Assembly (NCBI GenBank): GCA_017523995.1
Contig: JAFWUX010000182.1
Span: 1-64,000 of the forward strand
Source of the DNA: Oscillospiraceae bacterium
GTDB lineage: Bacteria; Bacillota_A; Clostridia; Oscillospirales; Ruminococcaceae
Length of the DNA stretch: 64,000 bases
Direction of reading: 5' to 3'
The notes beneath the pieces were generated by a model. That model was given only the letters and a program-made list of their open reading frames with translations, had not been told where the DNA came from and made no database searches. The position numbers were made by a program, and so were the translations under genes. Positions 19,248 through 27,001 of the stretch are shown piece by piece. Position 1 is the first letter of the stretch, and every line of letters starts with the position of its first letter.

Positions 19248-19254
19248 TCTGCTA

Positions 19255-20535
19255 TCACACCGCGGCAAAGCCTTTTTCGAGGTCGGCGATGATATCGTCG
19301 ATATGCTCGGTACCGATCGACAGGCGGATCGTTGCCTGCGTGATGCCTGCCTCAGCAAGCTCCGCATCGGTCAGCTGCGAATGCGTGGTTGTCGCCGGAT
19401 GAATCACCAGAGACTTGACATCCGCAACATTCGCGAGCAGCGAGAAAATCTCAAGGTGGTCGATGAAAGCATGTGCTTCTTTCTGTCCGCCCTTGATCTC
19501 AAACGTAAAGATGCTGCCGCCGCCGTTCGGGAAGTATTTTTCATAGAGTGCATGATCCGGATGCTCCGGCAGAGACGGATGATTGACCTTTGCGACCTTC
19601 GGATGATTCTTCAGGTACTCCACAACCTTCTTCGTATTCTCCGCGTGGCGCTCCAGACGAAGCGAAAGCGTCTCGGTGCCCTGCAGCAGCAGGAATGCAG
19701 CGAACGGCGAAATCGCAGCGCCCTCATCGCGCAGCAGAATCGCACGGATATAGGTCACGAATGCTGCCGGTCCGACTGCATCCGCAAAGGAAATGCCGTG
19801 ATAGCTCGGGTTCGGTGCGGCGATCGGCGCATACCTGCCGCTTGCCTTCCAGTCGAATTTGCCGGAATCCACGATCACGCCGCCGAGCGTTGTGCCGTGT
19901 CCGCCGATGAACTTTGTCGCGGAATGCACCACGATATCTGCACCATGCTCGATCGGGCGGATCAGGAACGGCGTGCCGAATGTGTTGTCAATCACGAGCG
20001 GCAGACCGTGCTTATGCGCGATCTCTGCAACTGCGTCAATATCCGGAATATCAGAATTCGGATTGCCGAGCGTTTCCAGATAGATCGCCTTGGTGTTTTC
20101 GCGGATTGCGCCCTCGATCTCGGCGAGGTTGTGCGCATCGACAAAGGTTGTCTCGATGCCGTACTGCGGCAGCGTGTGCGCCAGCAGATTGTAGCTGCCG
20201 CCGTAGATTGTCTTCTGTGCGACGATGTGCTCGCCTGCCTGTGCAAGCGCCTGAATCGTATAGGTGATTGCGGCTGCACCGGATGCCAGTGCCAGCGCTG
20301 CGACTCCGCCCTCCAGCGCTGCGATGCGCTCCTCAAAGACGCCCTGCGTGGAGTTCGTCAGTCTGCCGTAGATATTGCCTGCATCCGCAAGACCGAAGCG
20401 AGCGGCTGCATGTGCAGAATTCTTAAATACATAAGATGTGGTTGCGTAAATCGGGACGGCTCTTGCGTCCGAAGCGGGATCAGGCTGCTCCTGACCGACG
20501 TGAAGCTGTAAAGTCTCAAATTTATAGTTGCTCAT
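19255..20535 (-). CDS. metY: O-acetylhomoserine sulfhydrylase
   Basis: 426 aa PLP enzyme of the Cys/Met metabolism family; makes homocysteine from O-acetylhomoserine and sulfide. The PLP lysine lies in HSATKFIGGHGTTLGG. YGRLTNSTQ, ALASGAAAI and LETLGNPNSDIPDI are also typical of the MetY branch, including the long insertion WKASGRYAPIAAPNPSYHG. Of three in-frame ATGs (20550, 20541, 20535) the last has GAGG nine bases upstream and is chosen. The acetyl-specific MetA at 42.4-43.4 kb supplies the substrate. Strong promoter, an upstream small ORF and possible operators are listed separately. Confidence 0.95.
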   Translation of the reverse strand: MSNYKFETLQLHVGQEQPDPASDARAVPIYATTSYVFKNSAHAAARFGLADAGNIYGRLTNSTQGVFEERIAALEGGVAALALASGAAAITYTIQALAQAGEHIVAQKTIYGGSYNLLAHTLPQYGIETTFVDAHNLAEIEGAIRENTKAIYLETLGNPNSDIPDIDAVAEIAHKHGLPLVIDNTFGTPFLIRPIEHGADIVVHSATKFIGGHGTTLGGVIVDSGKFDWKASGRYAPIAAPNPSYHGISFADAVGPAAFVTYIRAILLRDEGAAISPFAAFLLLQGTETLSLRLERHAENTKKVVEYLKNHPKVAKVNHPSLPEHPDHALYEKYFPNGGGSIFTFEIKGGQKEAHAFIDHLEIFSLLANVADVKSLVIHPATTTHSQLTDAELAEAGITQATIRLSIGTEHIDDIIADLEKGFAAV

Positions 20536-20623
20536 TTTCATATACCTCATTTCATAATATTACGCGGCGTGCTGCCGCTGATTCGGAATCGCGCTGTTCT
20601 CGCGCGGGCTGTTTTCTGCAAAG

Positions 20624-20692
20624 TCAACAGCTGAGGTACATTCGGCCGTTCCGGTAGTTTTTCCGGTCAAGCAGCGGAAACAGAATACTCAT
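20624..20692 (-). CDS. Possible 22-aa leader peptide upstream of metY
   Basis: ATG 20692 to TGA 20624 in the metY leader, about 47 nt after the predicted transcription start. AAGGAG lies eight bases before the ATG. The peptide begins MSILFPLLDRKNYR and ends MYLSC, with Cys as the last codon. A cysteine codon next to the stop in the leader of a sulfur-assimilation gene suggests translation-coupled control, but no classic attenuator was identified between 20536 and 20623. It may also be fortuitous. Confidence 0.5.
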   Translation of the reverse strand: MSILFPLLDRKNYRNGRMYLSC

Positions 20693-20720
20693 ATCGCATT
20701 CTCCTTGTATTTCTACTTGC

Positions 20721-20736
20721 TTACTAGGTTTAATAG
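20721..20736. promoter_or_regulatory. Candidate operator downstream of the metY start site
   Basis: TTACTAGGTTTAATAG lies just past the predicted transcription start. It resembles one half of CymR/Rrf2-type sites (CCTAT...ACTAGG). Position suits repression; match by eye. Confidence 0.3.
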
Positions 20737-20745
20737 ATTGATGCT

Positions 20746-20775
20746 ATTATAGCACAGCGATTCACGGTTTGTCAA
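20746..20775 (-). promoter_or_regulatory. metY promoter
   Basis: TTGACA (20770-20775), 18-bp spacer, TATAAT (20746-20751): both hexamers are consensus. Confidence 0.88.
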
Positions 20776-20817
20776 GCAAAATTTCCGGATTTTTCGCATT
20801 TCGTTTGTTCTCACAAA

Positions 20818-20835
20818 CCTATAGGATAACTAGGA
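20818..20835. promoter_or_regulatory. Second candidate CymR/Rrf2-like site upstream of metY
   Basis: CCTATAGGATAACTAGGA, about 45 bases above the -35. It fits the CCTAT-N6-ACTAGG pattern of Firmicute cysteine-regulator sites. No regulator gene is in the window. Confidence 0.3.
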
Positions 20836-20896
20836 GATTGTTTTTGTCCGATTGCACAAGAAAAACCGCGCATTTCTGATAACCGGTTATAAATTC

Positions 20897-20930
20897 TGCC
20901 CCGAAGCGTTTTCACGGTCGCTTCGGGGCA
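20897..20930 (-). terminator. Terminator after the 20961-21443 gene
   Basis: Perfect 12-bp stem TGCCCCGAAGCG/CGCTTCGGGGCA with a 10-nt loop; a weak A/T tail (GAATTTATAA) follows on the minus strand. Confidence 0.65.
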
Positions 20931-20960
20931 GTGCATCTTTCCGGTTCACGGGAAAGCGAT

Positions 20961-21443
20961 TCACTCGACATATTCTTCCACCGCAAACGGAACCATATTC
21001 TTATGATATTTCACAGTAAAGCTGCACGGATAACAGTTCCGCGGCGTAAATGTGATTTTGAAGCCGTCCGTCATAAATCTCGGAGCCTCGGCGCTGCCGT
21101 CCTCATAGCTGCCGATATAAATGCCGCTGATTTCGTAACCGGCATCCAGTGCATCGGGATGCCACCGATCCCCCTTCAGATTGAAATGCACAAGCCAGCC
21201 CTGCGCCGCTTTGACAGCCTGATCCAGATTCTTCAGAACCGCGGCGGCAAAGCTGCATACTTCATCTGTGAAAACCTGATGATCTGATTCGATCACAATG
21301 TAAATCTTATGTTCCTGTTCCGATATCTCCGCAGATATCCCCGCAAAACCGGAATCCTCTGTGATATCAAAGTGACCGAGATTCCGGCTTTCCAGATCCC
21401 GGATAATCTGCGCCGACGTATACGCCTTGTATTCCCCGCTCAT
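20961..21443 (-). CDS. Protein of unknown function
   Basis: 160 aa, soluble, no signal or membrane segment; I do not recognise a family. It starts MSGEYKAYTSAQIIRDLESR, and aromatic-rich segments such as GFKITFTPRNCYPCSFTVKYH suggest a small alpha/beta fold. Start ATG 21443 is chosen because AAGGAG lies seven bases upstream. A perfect 8-bp inverted repeat (GTCACAGC/GCTGTGAC, 21460-21483) sits directly above the ribosome site, next to two direct GTGATAC copies (21486-21501). These could be an operator or a leader hairpin. Confidence 0.7.
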   Translation of the reverse strand: MSGEYKAYTSAQIIRDLESRNLGHFDITEDSGFAGISAEISEQEHKIYIVIESDHQVFTDEVCSFAAAVLKNLDQAVKAAQGWLVHFNLKGDRWHPDALDAGYEISGIYIGSYEDGSAEAPRFMTDGFKITFTPRNCYPCSFTVKYHKNMVPFAVEEYVE

Positions 21444-21507
21444 GTGCATGCTCCTTCCTGTCACAGCCGCATTCCGCTGTGACCCGTGATACATGTGATA
21501 CAGAAAA

Positions 21508-21540
21508 GCCACAGTGCCTCTCCGTCAGAGACACTGCGGC
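21508..21540 (-). terminator. Terminator after the cohesin-like lipoprotein gene
   Basis: GCC.CAGTG.CTCT paired with AGAG.CACTG.GGC, followed on the minus strand by TTTTCTG; 28 bases past the stop at 21569. Confidence 0.75.
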
Positions 21541-21568
21541 TTTCAATTCCTGTATGTGTGACTGCCGA

Positions 21569-22513
21569 TCAGTCGAGCGTACGTGCAGTCAGGCTTGCGA
21601 GCTCGCCGAGATCGCTGCCGGCGCCGCCCTTGCCGATGGTCATTGCATTGCTGTCATAGTGCATACGGATGACAAATGCAACCAGACCCGGGTTGTTATC
21701 AACACGCAGATTCATTCTGACGGTTTCGCCCGGCTTTGCGGTGACGGTATCCGGTGTCAGGGTCATATCCTTGCCGAGCGCCTCGACCTCCGGCTTATCC
21801 TTGTTGACGCAGACATAGCCCGGACGGAACTTGACGTTTGCGAGCTTTGCTGCATTCTCATCGGTGTTTGCACTGTAGTTGGAAAGGTCTGCGAAATAGA
21901 CCTCGACCGGATAGACGCCGTCCGGTGTGTTCTCATTGACCTTGACCTCAAACTCGATCAGGTTGCCGTCAAAGACAAAGTCCTTCTGCTCGGAGATATC
22001 GAGCCAGTATGCCTGATAGGTCTTCACAGCCGGTGTGTAGCCTTTTTCGTACTCAGCCGCGTTGGTCGGGCCGGTGTAGAGCTCGGTTGCGACGGAGCCG
22101 CCTGCCTCTGTGACAGCCGCACCGTTGATATCGGTCTTTGCAACATAGATCTTGCCGTCATCTGCACGGATCGAGGAAACAACGGTATCCTCCTCCTCGA
22201 CGTTCTGCGGGGTTTCAAAGGTCAGCTTCTGGTTTCTGCCGCCGTTGGGGTCGATGACAACATTTTCATCATCCGGATCCGCCTGACCGCCCTGAGAGCT
22301 GCTGTCATCGCTCTTGCTGCTGTCGTCGGCATTCTCCGCCTTGGACTCAGACTCAGCACCTTCGCTGTTCTCTGCCGAGGACTCATCCTGCGAGACGCTG
22401 CTCTCCTTCGAGCTGTCATCGCCGCTGCTGATGTTCTCGCCGCAGGCAAATGCGGGAAGGGTCATTGCAGCTGCAAGCAGCGCTGCAAGAACCCGCTTCT
22501 TCATATTTTCCAT
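21569..22513 (-). CDS. Surface lipoprotein with cohesin-like segments
   Basis: 314 aa. Signal MKKRVLAALLAAAMTLPAFAC with Cys24 as likely lipidation site (the lipobox AFAC is imperfect). Residues 25-80 are a Ser/Asp/Glu linker, consistent with crossing the wall. Two regions look like parts of the cohesin beta-sandwich: one ends in FEVKVNENTPDGVYPVEVYF..GYVCVN, the last strands of a cohesin. The other, LTLTPDTVTAKPGETVRMNLRVDNNPGLVAFVIRMHYD, covers the first strands. In order the protein is therefore 'end then beginning' of cohesin-like units. With four dockerin proteins nearby it may tether them to the cell; binding is inference. ATG 22513 has GGAG seven bases upstream. Confidence 0.75.
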   Translation of the reverse strand: MENMKKRVLAALLAAAMTLPAFACGENISSGDDSSKESSVSQDESSAENSEGAESESKAENADDSSKSDDSSSQGGQADPDDENVVIDPNGGRNQKLTFETPQNVEEEDTVVSSIRADDGKIYVAKTDINGAAVTEAGGSVATELYTGPTNAAEYEKGYTPAVKTYQAYWLDISEQKDFVFDGNLIEFEVKVNENTPDGVYPVEVYFADLSNYSANTDENAAKLANVKFRPGYVCVNKDKPEVEALGKDMTLTPDTVTAKPGETVRMNLRVDNNPGLVAFVIRMHYDSNAMTIGKGGAGSDLGELASLTARTLD

Positions 22514-22600
22514 TGTAATACTCCTTTCAGACTTATCTGTATCCAGTATCAGACAGATGCCTCTCGAAAAAATCCCGTGTACAAAGCACGTTCGCCTATC

Positions 22601-22629
22601 ATTATACACGTTTACTGTCAAAAAGTCAA
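22601..22629 (-). promoter_or_regulatory. Promoter of the cohesin-like lipoprotein gene
   Basis: TTGACT (22624-22629), 17-bp spacer, TATAAT (22601-22606). Confidence 0.85.
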
Positions 22630-22683
22630 GTGAAATTCTTGTGACATTCCGGTATCAGTTTGATAACAGCGCTGTAGCCGGAT

Positions 22684-23403
22684 TCAGAGCTGCGAGAACA
22701 CCGCGCCGATCTTCTCGTGCAGGACAAGGTCTGCGTGCGAATCAAAGGGCGTTGCGTCACGGTTGACAAGCGCCAGAACGCTGCCTCTGAAATAGTGGAT
22801 CAGCCCCGCTGCCGGATACACCGCGAGCGAGGTGCCGCCGATGATCATCATATCCGCCTCGCGGATGCAGCGCACGGCTTCATCCATGACATCGTTGTCG
22901 AGTGCCTCCTCATAGAGCACAACATCCGGCTTGATTCTGCCGCCGCAGTGTTCGCAGCAGGGAATCCCGCTGCTCCCCGTGATCGCGGTGACGTCATACT
23001 TTCTGCCGCACTGCATGCAGGTGTTGCGCAGGACGCTGCCGTGCAGCTCGAGCACTTTTTTGCTGCCTGCCGCCTGATGCAGCCCGTCGATATTCTGCGT
23101 GATAACCGCATTGAGCTTGCCCTGCTGCTCCCATTCCGCGAGCTTTTTGTGCGCCGCATTCGGCTTTGCATCGAGGCAGAGCATTTTGTCGCGGTAGAAG
23201 CGGTAGAATTCATCGGTGTGCTTCATGAAAAATGTGTGGCTGAGGATCGTCTCCGGCGGGTAGTCATACTTCTGATTGTAGAGACCGTCCACGCTGCGGA
23301 AATCCGGAATGCCGCTTTCGGTCGAGACGCCCGCGCCGCCGAAAAATACGATCTTCTTTGCCTGCTCCACTGCCTTTCGCAGATCTTCGATTGTTGCTGT
23401 CAT
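22684..23403 (-). CDS. cobB: NAD-dependent protein deacylase, sirtuin family
   Basis: 239 aa. Removes acyl groups from lysines using NAD+. NAD-binding GAGVSTESGIPDFRS (about 23-37), TQNIDGLHQAAG (about 103), catalytic His in LELHGSV, four zinc cysteines (CMQCGRKY and CCEHCGG), GGTSLAVYPAAGL and LVNRD near the end. AAAGGAG precedes the ATG. It follows addA by 25 bases on the same strand with no terminator seen, so it is probably the third gene of the addBA transcript. Substrate preference cannot be read here. Confidence 0.94.
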   Translation of the reverse strand: MTATIEDLRKAVEQAKKIVFFGGAGVSTESGIPDFRSVDGLYNQKYDYPPETILSHTFFMKHTDEFYRFYRDKMLCLDAKPNAAHKKLAEWEQQGKLNAVITQNIDGLHQAAGSKKVLELHGSVLRNTCMQCGRKYDVTAITGSSGIPCCEHCGGRIKPDVVLYEEALDNDVMDEAVRCIREADMMIIGGTSLAVYPAAGLIHYFRGSVLALVNRDATPFDSHADLVLHEKIGAVFSQL

Positions 23404-23428
23404 GATAAACGCTCCTTTCAGGTTTCGG

Positions 23429-26400
23429 TCACAGTGTGACCGGAATGGATTTGCTCAGCGCAACTGCATAGAGCCAGCAGCCGCAGACCGGCTTTTTCAT
23501 CAGCAGGCTGAGCGCCTCTGCATAGAGCCGGATCTGCTCGGTATAGGCTTCGAGCAGTGCCGCTTCGTTTTTGCCCGTATCGGTTTTGTAGTCCACAAGG
23601 ACGATGCCGTCCTCCTCCTCGAACACGAGATCCATGATGCCTGTCACCATGCCGTCCGTGCCGGCGTAATCCGCGCCGATCTGCTGCAGGGGACCTTCGA
23701 GGTTCAGGTCGCAGATGCGCACCATGAATTTCTGCTCGCGCCAGATGTGCAGCGCCTTCTGCATCCGCTGCCAGAGCTCCGAGCGGAAGAAATCCGCGAT
23801 TTTGCTCTCTGAGACCGCCTCCGCCTGCCGCGCGGACAGTCTGCCCGCCGCTCTGCATCTTGCAATCTCCGCCGGAAGATCGGCTGCGGCGGCGGCAAAA
23901 TCCGCATACTGCATAAAAGTATGCACAGCCGTGCCGCGCTCCGAACCGGTCATCTTGCTGCCCTTGCTCCGGAACTGCGGATTCTGCAGCGGCGCATCAA
24001 AATCCTCCTGCTTGGCAAGCTCCGAGACGCCGTATTTCGCAGTCAGCTCCGCAAGGCGGCTGTCATATTCCCATGCGCACTGTCGCGCGAGCTGTGCTGT
24101 CAGTTCGGGATCGGGCAGAACCTGCTCCGCTTCGGCAGTCTCCGCTGCTGTTTCTGCCACGGATTCCGGCGTCACCGTCCAGACGGCAACCGGCAGCGGC
24201 GGCAGACCGTCCGCACCGCAGTCAATCTCCAGATCGCGGCGCATCTGCTCGCAGGATGTGTTCCGGATCAGCGCCATGAAGAGCCAGTCCGCAAAGCAGC
24301 CCGCACTGCCGACGCGCTCCGGCGAAATGCCGCCCTGCTCCGCCTGCAGATACGCCTCCGGTGCGATGACATTCGTGCAGCGGCTGTTGGAATAGGGCAG
24401 CGGCAGAATCAGATATTCGCGGGCGCGCGTCAGTGCCACATAGAGCAGGCGCATCTCCTCGCTGACCATCTCCGCACGGTTCTTCTGATAAATCAGCGTC
24501 CACGGCAGCGATTTGCCCCTGCTGATTGTTTCCGGATCATGCAGCTGAAAGCCGATGCCGGTCTTGCCGTGATACTGCACCGTGTCCGATGCATCCTTGT
24601 GCGAAAAGCCGTGATCGGTGTCCGCGAGGATTACAAACGGCGCCTCCAAGCCCTTTGAAGCGTGGACGCTCTTGAGCTGCACGACATTCTCCGTTCCCGC
24701 CGGAACACTGCCCGCCTCCAGATCCTCGCCGCGTTCGAGTACCGCATCGAGATAGCGCAGGAACGCCGAGAGTCCGCCGCCGCGGTTTTCCTCAAAGGTT
24801 TTCGCATAGCCGGTCAGTGCGCGGAGATTCGCCTTTTTCTGTGCGCCGCCCGCCGACATCTGCATCATGCCGAGAAAATCGGTCTGCCGGTAAATGCGCC
24901 GGATGAGCTGCTCGGGCGTATCCATTGCCGCAAAAACGCGCATCATATCGAGGAATTCGGTCAGCGCGCGGCATTTCTCCGTCAGCACCGGAGATTCCGC
25001 CGCCATGTGTTCATCCGCACGGATGCGCAGCATCGTCTGAAAAAGCTGCATCCGCGGCGCATAGAGACGCACCTGCAGCAGTTCATCGACCGTGAAACCG
25101 AACAGCGGCGAGAGCATGGCCGAAGCGACCGGTACCTCCGGCAGCGGATTGTCGATCGCACGCAGCAGGTCGATCAGCAGCAGAATCTCCGGCGATTTCA
25201 GATAGTTCTCGCGCTCTGCGCCTGCCGTCGGAATGCCCGCAGCCTCCAGCGCCGCCGCATAGACCGGCATCCGCGTTTTATAGCGCATCAGGATCAGGAA
25301 ATCGCGCGGCTCACAGGGACGCGGTTCGCCGTCGGCACCCCTGACAGGCGTCTGATGTGCCAGATGCCACGCGATTCTTGCGGCGACGGCGGCGGGCTCT
25401 GTATGTGTCTCCTCACCGCTCTGCGGCAGCAGCATGACCTCTGCCGTGCGGCGGTGCGCAAAGTAGCTTGCGCCCTGCACGAGCGCCTGTTTGTCATCAT
25501 AGGTGATTTCGCCGACCTGCTCGGACATCAGCTGCGCAAACACATGGTTGATCACCGTGACAACCTCGGTGCCGCTGCGGAAATTGCGGTTTAAGTTGAT
25601 GCAGGTGTTTTCGGTCAGCTGCGGTGTCTGATACGCGGCGCCCTCCTGCATCGCGCGGTAGAAGTTTTCGGGGTTCGCATTGCGGAACCGGTAAATGCAC
25701 TGCTTGCTGTCGCCGACCACAAACAGATTCGAGCCGTACCGCTCGGCGCTGCCGCCGCGCGAGAGCATCCGGAAGATCAGATCCTGCGTGTTGTCCGCAT
25801 CCTGAAACTCGTCGATCATGATGCAGACATACTGCGCCGAAAGCTGCTCTGCGAGCTCCGTCCTGCGGATTGTGCCGTCCGGCAGACGCTCTGCGAGCAG
25901 CGAGAGTGCCAGTGCCATCGCATCATTGAACGTGACGCCGTTCCGCTCGCGCTTACGCTGCGTGTATGCGGCATCCAGCTCCGCGACAAGCTCCGAGAGC
26001 AGTGTCAGCAGCGAGGCATGGCGGCTGATATCCTGTTCGGCAAACAGCAGCGGCACAGCCCACATTTTCGCAAGTGCTTCAAATTGGTTTTTCGCATAAT
26101 TGCGCAGCGCCTTGATCACTGCCTTTTCCGTCTCGAATTCGCCCTTTTTCTTCGGCAGCGTATTCAGGGAACCGAACGGCTCACGCTGCAGCGCCCTGCC
26201 GAGTTCCGCGCAGTCACCGGTCTCCGGCAGTGCAGCAATCTCGCGGAGATTCTGCTGCTCTGTGCGGAGCGTGACCGCAGCCTTCTCCGCGTTCATCTGC
26301 TCTGCCAGTTCAATCGCGCGCGGATAATACGAGAGAATCTCCGTGAGCTTCTCCCCGATCATCGCAAGCGCCTCCTGCCGGATCATCTCCGGCGATGCGT

Positions 26401-27001
26401 ATTTCTTCGCGCATTCGGCAAGGAGCGTCTGTCCGAAGGGCTCGTTTTCCGTCAGCGCATGCAGCGAGATCAGCAGCTTTTCCAGCGGGGTATCATCCTG
26501 CCCGCAGAACGCCTCAAAGAGCTGCTTCTGCTGCTGCCGGACGGTCTCATCCGCTGCCGCACGCGCACTGAGCTGCTCCATGATCTCCGCAGCCGCCTGC
26601 GCGCGCAGTTCATCCGCTTCGCTCTGCTCCATCACGCGGAAGTTCGCCGAAAGATCAAGCTGTGCAAAGTGCTCGCGGAGCAGCCGCAGACAAAAGCTGT
26701 GGATTGTCGAGATATTCGCGCTCTGCAGCATGATCTGCTGCTGCCGGAGCCATGTGTTTTCCGGATCGGCAAGGATTTTTTTCGAGAGCGCACGGTTCAG
26801 ACGGGCACGCACCTCGCCTGCCGCATCGTTCGTGAAGGTCACAACGACCATTTTCTCCGCCGGATATGCCGGATCTTCGAGAAGCCGGATCAGGCGCTCG
26901 ACCAGAACCGAGGTCTTGCCGCTGCCCGCCGCCGCACTGACAACAACCGATGCGCCGCGTGCCAGAATCGCCGCCTCCTGTTCAGGTGTCCACTGACTCA
27001 T
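23429..27001 (-). CDS. addA: ATP-dependent helicase/nuclease subunit A
   Basis: 1190 aa, normal for AddA. Processes double-strand breaks and loads the recombinase, in complex with AddB. UvrD-type helicase motifs: Walker A SAAAGSGKTS (22-31), VTFTNDAAGEVRAR (Ia), MIDEFQDADNTQDLIF (II), VGDSKQCIYRFRNA (III), later VHASKGLEAPFVIL and LLYVALTRAREYL. The C-terminal RecB-type nuclease has GIVLVDYKTDTGKN followed by EQIRLYAEAL. The start ATG 27001 overlaps the addB stop (ATGA), so the two are translationally coupled. Confidence 0.96.
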   Translation of the reverse strand: MSQWTPEQEAAILARGASVVVSAAAGSGKTSVLVERLIRLLEDPAYPAEKMVVVTFTNDAAGEVRARLNRALSKKILADPENTWLRQQQIMLQSANISTIHSFCLRLLREHFAQLDLSANFRVMEQSEADELRAQAAAEIMEQLSARAAADETVRQQQKQLFEAFCGQDDTPLEKLLISLHALTENEPFGQTLLAECAKKYASPEMIRQEALAMIGEKLTEILSYYPRAIELAEQMNAEKAAVTLRTEQQNLREIAALPETGDCAELGRALQREPFGSLNTLPKKKGEFETEKAVIKALRNYAKNQFEALAKMWAVPLLFAEQDISRHASLLTLLSELVAELDAAYTQRKRERNGVTFNDAMALALSLLAERLPDGTIRRTELAEQLSAQYVCIMIDEFQDADNTQDLIFRMLSRGGSAERYGSNLFVVGDSKQCIYRFRNANPENFYRAMQEGAAYQTPQLTENTCINLNRNFRSGTEVVTVINHVFAQLMSEQVGEITYDDKQALVQGASYFAHRRTAEVMLLPQSGEETHTEPAAVAARIAWHLAHQTPVRGADGEPRPCEPRDFLILMRYKTRMPVYAAALEAAGIPTAGAERENYLKSPEILLLIDLLRAIDNPLPEVPVASAMLSPLFGFTVDELLQVRLYAPRMQLFQTMLRIRADEHMAAESPVLTEKCRALTEFLDMMRVFAAMDTPEQLIRRIYRQTDFLGMMQMSAGGAQKKANLRALTGYAKTFEENRGGGLSAFLRYLDAVLERGEDLEAGSVPAGTENVVQLKSVHASKGLEAPFVILADTDHGFSHKDASDTVQYHGKTGIGFQLHDPETISRGKSLPWTLIYQKNRAEMVSEEMRLLYVALTRAREYLILPLPYSNSRCTNVIAPEAYLQAEQGGISPERVGSAGCFADWLFMALIRNTSCEQMRRDLEIDCGADGLPPLPVAVWTVTPESVAETAAETAEAEQVLPDPELTAQLARQCAWEYDSRLAELTAKYGVSELAKQEDFDAPLQNPQFRSKGSKMTGSERGTAVHTFMQYADFAAAAADLPAEIARCRAAGRLSARQAEAVSESKIADFFRSELWQRMQKALHIWREQKFMVRICDLNLEGPLQQIGADYAGTDGMVTGIMDLVFEEEDGIVLVDYKTDTGKNEAALLEAYTEQIRLYAEALSLLMKKPVCGCWLYAVALSKSIPVTL

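Noticed and set aside
20536..20745. SAM (S-box) riboswitch upstream of metY
   Set aside because: The conserved S-box core and its terminator are not present; the leader is better explained by the small ORF.
21569..21760. Truncation of a cohesin domain at the lipoprotein C-terminus
   Set aside because: No frameshift or downstream remnant, a terminator follows at normal distance, and the ending looks like a genuine protein end, so a permuted layout is more likely than decay.
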